Shown one piece after another: positions 21,647 to 33,972 of a stretch of DNA of 64,000 bases. This DNA is from Brachypterus glaber. Its lineage: Eukaryota > Arthropoda > Insecta > Coleoptera > Kateretidae. Within the stretch, counting starts at the first letter, position 1. Each line of letters begins with the position of its first letter. The notes under the pieces were generated by a model, which saw only the letters and a list, made by a program, of their open reading frames with translations, made no database searches and was not told the origin of the DNA. The stretch is from NCBI GenBank assembly GCA_958510825.1, contig OY294044.1:106058893-106122892 (forward strand), written 5' to 3'. The translations under genes were made by a program, and so were the position numbers.

Positions 21647-21889
21647 GTAAGTATTAAAAAGTTACTATATATTTTAAATCAAATACGAAGTAAATAAATA
21701 AATATTGAGCAAAATTATAATTATCTACATAATATTATTACAACATAGAGTAGAAAAAAGCGGGAGAAGGAGGTTCAAGGTCACGGTTCGGCTAAAAATC
21801 GGATATTGATACTTGATTTCTGATTGTTTTTTATTAAAAAAGTAAAATAATGCAATTACTTTCCCCTAGGAAAACCTTTTCATTGTTTT

Positions 21890-22040
21890 ATTACGTTTCT
21901 GGAAGTTTTATATCCAAAAAAGATGATTATGTCAAATAAAAAAATCGCGTGTCGGTCTGTATGTTGGTCTGTCTATTTGTCTGGGGACTTTGTTACCACG
22001 ATCACTCGCGGACATTTTGAGCTATAGACTTCTTTGGCCC
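21890..22040 (+). repeat. GTCTGTCCG family fragment
   Basis: Has TTACGTTTCTGGAAGTTTTA, GTGTCGGTCTGT and GGGACTTTGTTACCACGATC in the family order. Confidence 0.55.
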
Positions 22041-22139
22041 ATAGCACAATGGGCCAGCACATAATAAAACAGGGACACAATTCTTAATTTTTGCATACGA
22101 CTATTTTCAATACCGCTGATTTTAAATAAAAAAAAAAAA

Positions 22140-22400
22140 AAATTAAAAAAAAAGTCGCGCCCGTAGGATGGTCAAAAAATTTATTTCGTTTTGATCTTTC
22201 TAAAAATGTATCAAATGCTTCCTTTGATTACGTTGATGTAGCAATGTCCATAACTTAAAAATTCAAAATGGCGTAGTCAATATGACGAATCGCGTGTCGG
22301 TCTGTCTGTTGGTCTGTCTGTGTGTCCGGGAACTTTGTAACCACGATCAAGTGAGAACTCCTTGGGCTAAAAACTTCAAATTTGCAATTTCAAAATTTTA
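22140..22400 (+). repeat. GTCTGTCCG family fragment with ATGGCG pair
   Basis: Second copy close by, with GTCTGTCTGTGTGTCCGGG and CCACGATCAAGTGAG. Just before it, ATGGCGT and ATGACGA lie 14 bp apart (about 22268-22288). Confidence 0.55.
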
Positions 22401-22679
22401 TACTTATAAAGATATGATCAAACTTAAAACTACATTTAATACCCTGTTTTCATAAACATCTGTATTTTAAGATACACTGCCGGATAATAAATTCGGGACA
22501 CCTAAAAAATTGCTATTTTTTAAATTCAAATGTTCGAAAACTACTTAATGCTTTTGACTGATTCTTTTTTTGTTTTAACGCTTAAACATTTGATAATTTT
22601 GTTTGTAGTAAGAATGATTAAAAAAAAGTATTTTTGTTTTGTTTTTAAAAACCTTTCAAATAAATACAATAAACGCCAT

Positions 22680-23665
22680 TGTTCGAATCAGCCAGAAATC
22701 ACAAAAGTCGTCCGCCATTTTGACCAAAATTTTTTAATATATGGCACAGAAAATCCCCAGATACCGATTTTGGTTCGAATTGGCAATTAATGACACAAAT
22801 CATCCGCCATGTTGATGCCGCCATTTTGATTTTTTTGTAATTATGACAAAAAATTCGTAATCTACTACCCCGAAAAACCCCTGATACCGATTTTGGTTCG
22901 AATCGGCCAGAAATCACAAAAGTCGTCCGCCATATTGGCGCCGCCATTTTGATTTTTTTAATCTTAACAAAAAATTGGTAATCTATGACCCCGAAAACCC
23001 CCTGATACCGATTTTGATTCGAATCGGCCAGAAATTGCAAAAGTCGTCCGCCATATTGGCGCCGCCATTTTGATTTTTTATTTTGACCAAAAATTCGTAA
23101 TCTACGACCCCGAAAACCCCCTGATACCGATTTTGGTTCGAATCGGCCAGAAATTACAAAAGTCGTCCACCATATTGGCGCCGCCATTTTGATTTTATTA
23201 ATTTTAACAAAAAATTCGTAACCTACGACCCCGAAAACCCCCTGATACCGATTTTGGTTCAAATCGGCCAGAAATCACAAAAATCGTCCGCCATATTGGC
23301 GCCGCCATTTTGATTTTTTTAAATTTTGACAAAAAATTCGTAATCTACGACCCCGAAAACCCCCTGATACCGATTTTGGTTCAAATCGGCCAGAAATCAC
23401 TAAAGTCGTCCGCCATATTGGCGCCGCCATTTTGATTTTTTTAATTTTAACAAAAAATTCGTAATTCACGACTTCGAAAACCCCCTGATACCGATTTTGG
23501 TTAAAATCGGCCAGAAATCACAAAAGTCGTCCGCCATATTGGTGCCGCCATTTTGATTTTTTTTAATTTTAACAATAAATTCGTAATTCACGACCCCGAA
23601 AACCCCCTGATACCGATTTTGGTTCAAATCGGCCAGAAATCATAAAAGTCGTCCGCCATATTGGC
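22680..23665. repeat. Minisatellite, 121-bp unit
   Basis: Eight units; the landmark ATACCGATTTTGG recurs at 22761, 22884, 23005, 23124, 23245, 23367, 23488 and 23610. Most units hold GTCCGCCATATTGGCGCCGC, a pair of inverted ATGGCGG motifs. The minus-strand ORFs (22699-23262, 23275-23469) exist only because a unit happens to stay open. Confidence 0.95.
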
Positions 23666-24772
23666 TTAAAAATGCCAAATAAAGGGCGATTTTGTGAGGC
23701 CATTCAGTGCAGGTGGGGCCACGTAACATCTATCGAATCCCCACAAAAAAAAATTTTTGGCGCCCCCGCCGTCGTCCCCATATCAAATAAACGTTATTAA
23801 AAATACCAAATAAAGGGCGACTTTGTGCGGCCAATCAGTGTAGGTGCGACCACGTAAGATCTATCGAATCCACACGAAAAAAAAAATTCTGGCGCCCCCG
23901 CCGTCGCCCCCATATCAAATAAACGTTATTAAAAATACCAAATAAAGGGCGATTTTGTGCGGCCATTCAGTGTATGTGCGGCCACGTAAAATCTATCGAT
24001 TTCACACAAAAAAAATGTTTTGGCGCCCCTGCCGCCGCCCCCATATCAAATAAACGTTATTAAAAATACCAAATAAAGGGCAATTTTGTACGGCCATTTA
24101 GTGTAGGTGCGGCCACGTATTATCTATCGAATCCCCACAAAAAAAAATTTTTGGCGCCCCCGCCGTCGCCCCCATATCAAATAAACGTTATTAAAAATAC
24201 CAAATAAAGGGCGACTTTGTGCGGCCATTCTGTGTAGGTGCGGCCACGTAAGATCTATCGATTCCACACAAAAAAATTTTTTGGCGCCCCTGCCGCCGCC
24301 CCTATATCAAATAAACGTTATTAAAAATACCAAATAAAGGGCGACTTTGTGCGGCCATTCAGTGTAGGTGCGACCACGTAAGAACTATCGAATCCACATG
24401 AAAAAAAAATTCTGGCGCCCCCGCCGTCGCCCCCATATCAAATAAACGTTTTTAAAAATACCAAATAAAGGGCGATTTTGTGCGGCCATTCAGTGTAGGT
24501 GCGGCCACGTAAGATCTATCGATTCCATACAAAAAAAAATTTTTGGCGCCCCTGCCGCCGCCCCTATATCAAATAAACGTTATTAAAAATACCAAATAAA
24601 GGGCGATTTTGTGCGGCCATTCAGTGTAGGTGCGGCCACGTAAGATCTATCGAATCCACACAAAAAAAATTTTTGGCGCCCCCGCCGTCGCCCCCATATC
24701 AAATAAATGTTATTAAAAATACCAAATAAAGGGCGACTTTGTGCGACCATTCAGTGTAGGTGCGACTACGTT
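23666..24772. repeat. Minisatellite, 131-bp unit
   Basis: Nine starts of CCAAATAAAGGGCGA at 23675, 23806, 23938, 24069, 24200, 24330, 24461, 24592 and 24722. Each unit has GGTGCGGCCACGTAAGATC and a GGCGCCCCCGCCGTCGCCCC block. It directly abuts the unrelated 121-bp array. Confidence 0.95.
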
Positions 24773-25087
24773 TATATAAAAAATAATAAGGAATCAAGTC
24801 GCGATGCCCGTTTTCCTTGACAATTTTTTTTTATTTTTTAAGTTTTTTCCGAACCGTGGATTCAGTAATAAGTAAAAAAAAATTAAGTTTTGAAATTGAA
24901 ATTCTTATACATTTTAGTTAATAAGGAGTTGAAAAAATAAAGATTTGTAACATTTTTATTTTATGTTTTCAAATCATTTGATATCCTAGGTATCACTGAG
25001 CGTTAATGGGTTAACCCATTAGCGCCAAGATTTTTTGTTTTCTAATTTTTATTTTATTTTTTGTATCAAATCAGTTGATACCGCTTA

Positions 25088-25290
25088 TACTATTTACAGA
25101 GCCTGTGCTAGAATACTATTATACGGTAGTTTTCAAAATTTTTCAAAAATCGCTTGGAGCTAGCGACTTAAAATTTGGTATGCAGATTTATTTCTTATAT
25201 TATCTTAGACAAGTTCGTATTTGAGCAAAATCGGTTGGGGAAGGGGAGTAAAAGGGGAGGTTATATTTTTTTGTTCGTATTTTTTATTAT
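25088..25290 (+). repeat. AGCGC/GCGCT family, copy
   Basis: Starts TACTATTTACAGAGCCTGTG and continues GGTAGTTTTCAAAATTTTTC as in the copy at 38854. The tail is missing. Confidence 0.5.
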
Positions 25291-25819
25291 TAACAATAGA
25301 AGAAAAATTTAAATAAAACTACAAAAAATATGTCATTATCATTTTTTGGTTATAATTTTTGTCATTACCTCTCTCTCCCCAAAATGTACCATAATGTTTC
25401 TGGACATAATCTATTTTATAAGAAAGTATTCTCGCTCATTCGAGACGGCTCACAGTAACCCAAAAGTCTTCAGTCGTAAATTTGACTATCTGGGATTTGA
25501 AACCCATTTGTCAAAAATGAGAAACGCTAATCTCGATCATTTCAGACTAAACATATTGCTGCTCACCGTCGCCCTAATCAATATTTTATTTAAAAAAACA
25601 TGACAACACCGCAAGGAGCCCAGGTTGCTTAAAATACCCAATACACGGAGCCTGCTTTGCCGATAGGTATGGTAATACACGTCAAAGGAGCTCAACCTAA
25701 CCGCTACATGTATGGGATCCCGTCTTGTACTTTATGTGTATAGTGGTATACACGAAATATACACAAGGACTCCACCTTTCACTCTATGTATAACGGAGCT
25801 CACCTTAACCGCTATCTGA

Positions 25820-25883
<64 letters not shown>
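25820..25883. repeat. (TA)n microsatellite
   Basis: About 30 TA repeats. The ORF at 25732-26031 reads through it and is not real. Confidence 0.95.
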
Positions 25884-25887
<4 letters not shown>

Positions 25888-25930
25888 AGGGGACGACCAT
25901 AAACTACATATGACATATGACATATATACA

Positions 25931-26130
25931 GTGCGATTATAAAGTGCCGAACAGCTTAAAAAGAAAATACTCTTCGTTTGAAGCCACGCCTCTGTTTGAG
26001 TTGTGCACGACAAGCCCATGTGATTGTACAACAGTACAACACCTCGGTGGCCAGTACACAGCTTTCTTGCATTTACTCATCGCTAATGCCAGTTTTGTAT
26101 TAAAAAGTGTTCGGCACTTTAAAATCGCAC
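25931..26130. mobile_element. 200-bp MITE
   Basis: GTGCGATTATAAAGTGCCGA at the left is matched inverted (GTGCGATTTTAAAGTGCCGA) at the right. The interior is unique and non-coding. Confidence 0.8.
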
Positions 26131-26434
26131 GATATGTGTGACAGTGACATATGTCACCCTTTTTTTGTCATTTTTATCATCCGCCACTTCCCCTTGTCAC
26201 AAAATGTCACATCGGCACTGATTTTTGAATGTTTACACTATTTTCGTGAAAATTATTATCTAGGGATTTTTGAGGTCATTAAAATTGTAACTAATAATAA
26301 AATACCTCGAAACCCACCACTTGGTGTGTGGGGCACTAATTTTAAATTTTTAAAATATTTGAATAAAAATTGGCATGTAAATGTTCTTGAGGTGTCTGAA
26401 ACTGAATCCAGTTTAATCTAATAATTTATATTAC

Positions 26435-26620
26435 TTACTTTACGTTTCTGGACGGTTTATATCCAAAAAATATAATTTCCGTCAAACAAAAAATCTGTCT
26501 GTAGGACGGTCGGTCTGTGTGTCCGGGAAATTTGTGAACACGATAACCCAAGAACGCTTCGGGCTAAAGCCTTCAAATTTGGACCACAGGTTGATTATAA
26601 AAAGTCCAAGAAACAATGAA
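26435..26620 (+). repeat. GTCTGTCCG family fragment
   Basis: Same order as at 59440-59660: TTACGTTTCTGGACG, GGTCTGTGTGTCCGGGAAAT, CGATAACCCAAGAACG, CTTCAAATTTGGACCACAGG. Confidence 0.65.
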
Positions 26621-26853
26621 ACAATGTCCTACAAAAAAAGTTATTTAAATTTCGAAAAATATTTCACTTTATGTTATGTTACAAATAGAAAAATGAAAAT
26701 GACAATTCTTGTCGGACTAGTGATACATACCTGTTTTCTTGTAGGACATTGTTTTATTTGGACAGAGAACACACTAACCTATTATGTAATATTTTTGTCC
26801 TACAGTTAGTAATAAGAAAAATGGTCTTGTGGTATTAACAATTTCTGAGCGTA

Positions 26854-27973
26854 CCCTGATAACACACTTCATCCTAAGAAGGTTTTTTAATCGTCCCCTT
26901 GAAAAGGTTCTTAGCATAATGCTGTAAACATGCTAAGCATGTTCTTAAAAGGTGCACTGCTGTAGTAGCATAAGTGCTTCTACTCTAAACATTCTTAGCA
27001 TGATTAGAGTATTTTGCTAAGGATATTCCCAAAACATATTCTTAAAATATTCTAATGGGAATATTTTTAGAATAATGCTGTAGTGCACATGCTAAGCATG
27101 ATTAGAGTATTTGCTAAGAATATTCCCAAATACATATTCTTAAAATATTCTAATGGGAATGTTTTTAGAATAATAATATGGCGTCTATATTATTTTAATT
27201 TTATTAGGTTAGAAATAAAAATATTCTTAAAATTACTGTTAATAACACAAGTTTTACCCTTAAGTAGTAGAAATGGATATATTTTTAGACATAAAGTGAT
27301 TTTTATATAGTTTTAGACAAAAAATTAAAATTATTATATTTTGAAATGATAATTATTTGCTATTTCTTTTTCTAAACATTGGATTTTTGTGTGGCGCATG
27401 AATTTTATGTCTGGTAGAAAGTTTGCTTTCACAGTAAAACTGCATATCGCATATGAATCTTACCAAATGGATGCTATATCTAAGGATTTTTAAATACTTT
27501 AATTATTAGGTTTATCACAAAGACGTAAAAATTTTCGACATGTCCAAATTTATGATATCACTCCATGAAAAGGATCGAGTATCATAAAATATATTTGAAA
27601 GAAAGAGAAAAACTACATTAATGTAGAAATCTGAAACGCCAACCTACTTTGTTTGCGCATGCGCAATATTCAATATTATTACTTAAATGCATCAAATAAG
27701 AATATTTTAAGAAGCATGCTAAGAATATTCTTAAAAGTACATGTACCTATTTCTAAGAACATTCTTAACATGCTTCTTAAAACGTTCTTATTTAATACAG
27801 AGGCTTATAAGAAGCTTCTTAGGAACTACCAGCACGATTAAAAGGGTATCCTTTGCATTTCTTTAATCGTTCTTAGAATATCCTGAGCAAAATATATATG
27901 CTTCTAAGAAACATGCTGTCCTTCCGGCTATTTATTTTAAGAATCTTCTTAGAAGGCTTTTGTGCTATCAGGG
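26854..27973. mobile_element. 1.1-kb TIR element with TA flanks and repeated CTAAG motifs
   Basis: CCCTGATAACACACTTC at 26854 and TTGTGCTATCAGGG at 27973 are imperfect inverted ends flanked by TA. The interior is crowded with short motifs built on TTCTTAG/CTAAGAA, including CATGCTAAGCATG twice and TTCTTAAAATATTCTAATGG twice. No recognised protein. Confidence 0.7.
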
Positions 27974-28373
27974 TAGGACCGGGATAACGTACCACGCAAT
28001 TCGTAGGACAATGTAGCTGTTAAATTATAAATATTAACTAAGCAACAGTAAAAAAATCAGCTAGTTAGTAATCATTTTTTATGACCTGGTTATCGATACA
28101 TGTTGGAAGGAGGGGACTCATTGATCAAACCATAAATTTTGTAGGAAAAATATTTTTTTCAATAATTTTAATAATTTTCTTAAGATTTAATAAAAAAACC
28201 CACAGCTAGTAATAAATTTTTGAGAATCGTCAAATCAACATATTTTATCCCTGCTACCCCTGTTAGCTACCACAGAGAATTTTTGTAAGAGAAAAAGTTG
28301 GGCGTCTCATCAAAATGAAGCTACTCACGAAAAATTAGTTTCATAGTAATAAAGGCTAAAAATGGGCACGCTA

Positions 28374-30856
28374 TTCTAGAAGAATTTTTAAATGACATGA
28401 CAACTTCCATTTTTTTTTTTGGAATTTGTTATATGAGCTCTAATTAAAAAAATAAGACCAAAATTTTAAAAATCGTTAAAGCCGTTTTTGAAAAAAATGT
28501 GTTTTTTAGAAAATATCTCTGATATTTCACTCTAACAGACTCGGCCGCCCTCGATATCTCGGATTTTGACCAAACTTGGCATAGTGGTACCACTATGGTA
28601 CCTAAGCACTCCATCCAAATTTTTTTCATCCGTTCACGATACCGGGTGTCCCATCAACCAGGATCTTGACAAGTTATTTGAAAATGTAATTTTTTTGTAA
28701 AAAATAGCGTTAAATGAGAGCCAAAGATTTTATTGACTTATTCAACCCCCCCTCTATTGCTTAATCACTCCCTTGTAACCACCTCTGATATTCAAATAAC
28801 ACCTCCCACCCCCATTTTTATCTAAGAATATGAAATTACATTTCATTTTAAATTAAACCATGTATTATAAATAGTATCTTATTCTTTTAAGGGGCTTTCA
28901 ATAACAATTATTATTTAGTAATAATAATGTCAGACCAGGTTTTAGACGGGCAATATCTCCGTTATTTAAAATTTTTAAAAAGTGAAAAAAAAAAATAAAA
29001 TTAAATTGGAGTCGAAGTGGAATTTACTGACATATGCAAAACTACCCCTTATTAACCCACCCTCTTGGAACCACCTTCAACTAGTTTTTTAAATAGCACT
29101 TCCCTATTTTACTAAAGAATATAAAAGCACATTTCATTTTAAATTTAACCGGAAAATTTTCCAAAAACTTACGTTAAATTGTATCCAAAAGAAAATTGAT
29201 TAATATATTCAAAATCAACTCATAACAACCCTGTCTCCTGGAACTACCCGCAATTTTGTTTTAAATACCACCTTTCTAATAATAAATAATAATTGTTATT
29301 TAGAGCCCCTTAAAATCTAATATATCACTTATAATAAATGGTTGAATTCAGAATAAAGTGCACTTTTATAGTCTTTAATAAGAATTAGGGGGTGCTATTT
29401 GAAAAACAGTAGTTGGGGGTAGTTTTAAGGGAGTGGGTAAGCAAGGGGCGGTTTTGAATAAGTCAGTAAAATCTTCTTTGGCTTTGATTTAATGCTATGT
29501 TTTGCGATTTTAATACCTTTTCAAATAACGGAGATAAGCTATCTCAAGAACTTGGTGGGACACCCAGTATAGTGAAAGGATGGAGCGTTTTGAAAAAAAT
29601 TTGGATGCAGTGCTTAGGTACCATAGTAGTACCACTATGCCAAGTTTGGTCAAAATCCGAGACATCGAGGGCAAACCGAGTATGTTAGCGTGAAATATCA
29701 GAGATATGTCACCACTTTTTCAAATGTGTTATTTTGTGAATGTAGTAAATAAAAAAATTGACTTTTTTAATATTAAGATATCTAAATTTAAAAATTGTAT
29801 AATAGATTTAAATCTCTCCCGCAGGAACATAGTTTAATTTTTTTTTTTAATATTATGTATTTATAAATAATTTTAATATGATTTATCCTATTATAGAATT
29901 CTTACCCAGGTAGCAAGGGATGTTACAAGAAATTAACATCACTTTTGGGTGTATTTTTAAACTAAATCATAACATCACATAATATTGAAAAATAACATGT
30001 ATTTAACATCACATTGGCAACGTAACACGCAAGACATGTCCAAACCTAGCGAAATATGAATATATCGCATGTCACATATTAACGTGGCTTTCACGTAAAT
30101 GTCATGTTATTTTGCTTCTCACCGACGTTCGAAGCAAAAAAATCGATATAAGATGATGTTGATAAAGTAAATTATTATAAGGAAATTGTATACACATTAT
30201 ACGATTTCCAGTGGATAGGGGGCTCTGCCGGGCTTCTCAAGACCACGGACACGGATTAAAGGAATATATGCTCCCCTTAATCTGCAATTTCGTATTTAGA
30301 ATCTATCTGTTTCAATCTGTGATTGTTTCAATTACTGATTGATTTTAAATCCGATTTTTTTTATAGGGTTATAGCGTTTTTAATGGTTTTAATTTAGAAA
30401 AAGCTAATATCCTAGAATATTATTTAAATATTAAAGTACCAGTAACGGCATCCATAAGATATTAGATATAACAGGAATGTGGATTTATGATGTCACAAAC
30501 ACGTTATTTTCGGGATGTCATTGTGTGATGTCATTAGGGGCGGACTTAGGACATCCCCACCATGCTACATTCTTGTTAAATGAGACTACAATCTTAACAT
30601 CACATGTAACATATTAACGTGACTTTCCCTGTGAATGTTATGTTATTTTGCTACCTGGGTAGGGATTTGTTTGGATATGTAATAAATAAATAAATAAATA
30701 AATAAATAAATTTTCTAAAAAACACATTTTATTTCAAAAACGGCTCTAACGATTTTTAAAAATTTGGTCTTATTTTTTTAATTAGAGCTCATATAACAAA
30801 TTCCAAAAAGAAAAAAAAATGGAAGTTGTCATGTCATTTAAAAGTTCTTCTAGAAC
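28374..30856. mobile_element. Large inverted-repeat element, interrupted
   Basis: The left arm (28374-28650) pairs with two separated blocks on the right: 29560-29705 and 30705-30856. The interruption holds an AT-rich stretch and the element 29905-30659. Marks include GTGGTACCACTATGGTACCT in the left arm and TTAGAGCTCATATAACAAAT in the right. No transposase is seen. Confidence 0.7.
29905..30659. mobile_element. CCCAGGTAGC element, copy 1, TA duplication
   Basis: Begins CCCAGGTAGCAAGGGATG and ends GCTACCTGGG, flanked by TA on both sides. The arms contain TAACATCACA and TCACATATTAACGTG blocks in both orientations. A (TAAA)n run follows at 30690-30716. Confidence 0.88.
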
Positions 30857-30927
30857 ACCGTGTGGGTTCAGGGATCCCGGACTTTTTTTTTTAATTTTAG
30901 AATATTAAACTGTTTACTGATACCTAA

Positions 30928-31689
30928 CCCAGGTAGCAAGGGATGTTATATTACAAGAAATTAACATCAATTTTGGGTGTATTTTTAAACTAAATCATAA
31001 CATCACATAATATTGAAAAATAACATGTATTTAACATCACATTTGCAACGTAACACGTGTGACGTGACAACCATGTTATTTAATAACAAATATTTAGCAA
31101 CGCTGTGAATATATCTCATGTCACATATTAACGTGGCTTTCACGTGAATGTCATGTTATTTTGCTTCTCACCGACATTCGAAGCTAAAAAATCGATATAA
31201 GATGATGTTGATAGAGTAAATTATTATAAGGAAATTGTATACACATTATACGATTTCCAATGGATAGGGGGCTCTGCCGGGCTTCTCAAGACCACGGACA
31301 CGGATTAAAGGAATATATTCTCCGCTTAATCTGCAATTTCGTATTTATCTGTGATTGTTTCAATTACTGATTGATTTTAAATCTGATTTTTTTTATAAGG
31401 TTATAGCGTTTTTAATGGTTTTATTTAGAAAAAGCTAATATCCTAGGATATTATTTAAATATTAAAGTACCAGTAACGGCATCCATAAGATATTAGATAT
31501 AACAGGAATGTGGATTTATGATGTCACAAACACGTTATTTTCGGGATGTCATTGTGTGATGTTATTAGGGGCGGACTTAGGACATCCCCACCATGTTACA
31601 TTCTTGTTAAATGAGACTACAATCTTAACATCACATGTCACATATTAACGTGGCTTTCACGTGAATGTCATGTTATTTTGCTACCTGGG
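30928..31689. mobile_element. CCCAGGTAGC element, copy 2, AA duplication with an empty-site allele
   Basis: Same ends as copy 1. The duplicated segment at 33084-33099 reads GATACCTAAAGGTATT without the element, so the ends and the 2-bp AA duplication (30926-30927, 31690-31691) can be read directly. Confidence 0.92.
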
Positions 31690-31977
31690 AAAGGTATTGA
31701 TTTTATTTTATTCTTTAATTAATAATACATTATTAATGTCGTCGACATTATGACGACTAATTTATTCATTTTATGATAAAAAAATAGGCGCTAAAATACA
31801 TTATTTAAATTTCAAAATAAAATTTAATTTAAACTGTTTTAATGTTTTAATGTGTTCACTTTTTTGCTTTTTCTTGACAAATTTGTTTTTCATATTGTTT
31901 AAAAAATATATACCTGTTGCTACCATGGTACCAACGGCCTCATAAATAATCGGAAATACCTACCTACAATATACCTA

Positions 31978-32487
31978 CTAGGGTGGTTCAAAATAATTAA
32001 GTTGGAATTGTTTGTTGCTCATGAAAAATAAATCTAATTTTGATGAGTAAATATCCCATAAAAAATTTTTTCTATTTTGCGACTCTTATGAGCTCATAAT
32101 CACTCGCATTTTGCGTGTTCTTATATGTCCATAAGAGGTCTCTACTTTTTTTTCTGTTGGGTTGGCAACATACAAAAGCCTATCTCTTGACGTTTTGCGT
32201 GCAAATGTCAATGTCGATTTAAAGTTTAATTTTTTACAAAATTTTGTGTTTTGGTTATTTTTTACCGTGTTAAAATTGTGGACTGGTTAATTGTAGTGAA
32301 AAAAGAAGAGATGACTGTAAAATATATCAAAATATCATTTGTTTTTAGAATTTTAAACATAGTGTAAACTGTAATGCCAACCCAAAACAAAAATCCCTAA
32401 ATCAGTCATCAATTTAAATGTAAGTTTTTTAAATTTTAGAGCAAAATAGAAAAAATTGTATAAAGCACTCGTTTCATAACACGTTTT
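31978..32487 (+). mobile_element. Mariner-related end with an inserted 500-bp element, internally deleted
   Basis: CTAGGGTGGTTCAAAATAAT preceded by TA matches the mariner relic at 63547. From about 32075 an unrelated element begins (TTCTATTTTGCGACTCTTAT). That element also occurs at 33463-33972 and, in minus orientation, at 39886-40405 and 56310-56788. Its terminal hairpin is deleted here. Confidence 0.65.
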
Positions 32488-32859
32488 AAGCGTTTTCTCA
32501 AATCACTTGAAAATTTTAAAATATAGTCCTTATATACTACTTAAGGTGTGGTATAAAAGTACAAACAAAATTCCGCTTTATTAATACCCTAAAAAAAGTC
32601 GTAAATCCCAAAAAAATCGTGTTTTTACATACTCTTAATAATTTTGGCGCAGCGGTGACTATTTTCCAAAAATCTCTTATTACAAAAATTAAAGAGCATT
32701 AAATGATCTTCAATTTGCTTTTTTAATTTTAAAAATCGAAAGAAGGCTCAACGAATACTCTCTGTTGTTTTATTTTATGTTTTTCTTTTTTAGTAAGTAA
32801 CGAATTTATTTCAGTTGTTTGCTTATTATATTATTTACAGCGCCTGTGCTAGAATTATA

Positions 32860-33046
32860 CAGTGCGGTCCAAAAGTCACCCCCCCCCTTTTAACTTTTTA
32901 ACGAGTTGAGATATCGACTTCAAATTTAGAACTCTTAAATAAGACAACTTAAAATATCTTTTAGCATATATTTGATATTTTCAGCTCCTAAAATATGGGC
33001 AGGGGGGCTTGGGGGGACTTTTTTTTAATGGAAAGGGGAATGTGGA
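32860..33046 (+). mobile_element. Half copy of the TIR element at 19883
   Basis: CAGTGCGGTCCAAAAGTCAC start, then the GAGATATCGACTTC and GGGCAGGGGGG blocks. Inserted into the AGCGC/GCGCT family end at 32829-32859. Confidence 0.7.
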
Positions 33047-33462
33047 ATTTTTACGTACGTTATAGTATATTAAACTGTTTACTGATACCTAAAGGTATTG
33101 ATTTTATTTTATTCCTTAATTAATAATACATTATTAATGTCGTCGACATTATGACGACTAATTTATTCATGTTAAGATAAAAAATAGGCTCTAAAATATT
33201 TCAATTTCAAAATAAAATTTAATTTAAACTGTTTTAATGCTTTAATGTGTTCACTTTTTTGCTTTTTCTTGACAAATTTGTTTTTCATATTGTTTAAAAA
33301 ATATATACCTGTTGCTACCATGGTACCAACGGCCTCATAAATAATCGGAAATACCTACCTACAATATACCTACTAGGGTGGTTCAAAATAATTAAGTTGG
33401 AATTGTTTGTTGCTCATGAAAAATAAAGCTAATTTTGATGAGTAAATATCCCATAAAAAAGT

Positions 33463-33972
33463 TATTCTATTTTGCGACTCTTATGAGCTCATAATCACTC
33501 GCATTTTGCGTGTTCTTATATGTCCATAAGAGGTCTCTACTTTTTTTTCTGTTGGGTTGGCAACATACAAAAGCCTATCTCTTGACGTTTTGCGTGCAAA
33601 TGTCAATGTCGATTTAAAGTTTAATTTTTTACAAAATTTTGTGTTTTGGTTATTTTTTACCGTGTTAAAATTGTGGACTGGTGAAAAAAGAAGAGATGAC
33701 TAAAATATATCAAAATATCATTTGTTTTTAGAATTTTAAACATAGTGTAAACTGTAATGCCAACCCAAAACAAAAATCCCTAAATCAGTCATCAATTTAA
33801 ATGTAAGTTTTTTAAATTTTAGAGCAAAATAGAAAAAATTGTATAAAGCACTCGTTTCATAACACGTTTTTAGAGCACTAGTACTTTAGAAAACTCGCCG
33901 CAAGCGGCTCGTTTTCTAAACTTGTACTCGTGCGCTAAAAATGTATGTTATGCAACTAGTACTTTAATATAC
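33463..33972 (+). mobile_element. 500-bp element with terminal nested hairpin, complete copy
   Basis: Starts TTCTATTTTGCGACTCTTAT and ends AACTAGTACTTTAATATA. Near the right end, 33870-33945 folds into a hairpin with tip CGCCGCAAGCGGC. It sits inside the mariner-related element (left end 33373, continuing TATTGGAGTATATTT at 33977), so it arrived later. Confidence 0.65.

Larger units (their letters stand above)
20630..25812. mobile_element. Possible 5.2-kb DNA transposon with subterminal GGAGCTC repeats
   Basis: GCGTACAAGGTGAGCTCC at 20630 is answered by GGAGCTCACCTTAACCGC ending at 25812. Both ends carry clusters of short GGGCTCC/GGAGCYC motifs in both orientations (20640-20730, 21245-21490, 25615-25800), as in transposons with subterminal transposase sites. 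Both ends abut (TA)n runs. An exon-like ATG stretch is at 21592 and an 85-residue ORF at 25346, but no transposase is recognised. The interior holds two minisatellites. Confidence 0.45.
30900..33066. repeat. Segmental tandem duplication, unit A
   Basis: Once later insertions are set aside, 30900-32860 corresponds to unit B, 33067-36745. Shared marks include TTAATGTCGTCGACATTATG (31735 and 33136) and the TIR end at 31978/33373. Unit A alone has the CCCAGGTAGC element. It lacks about 330 bp present in B (33868-34198). Confidence 0.8.

Noticed and set aside
22699..23469. 187- and 64-residue repetitive ORFs on the minus strand
   Set aside because: They read through a 121-bp minisatellite whose unit happens to lack stops in one frame; no codon bias or domain.
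22680..24772. CRISPR-like array
   Set aside because: Units are contiguous and homologous over their whole length, with no variable spacers, in a eukaryotic setting.
25732..26031. 99-residue ORF with a run of I-Y residues
   Set aside because: Translation of the (TA)n microsatellite.
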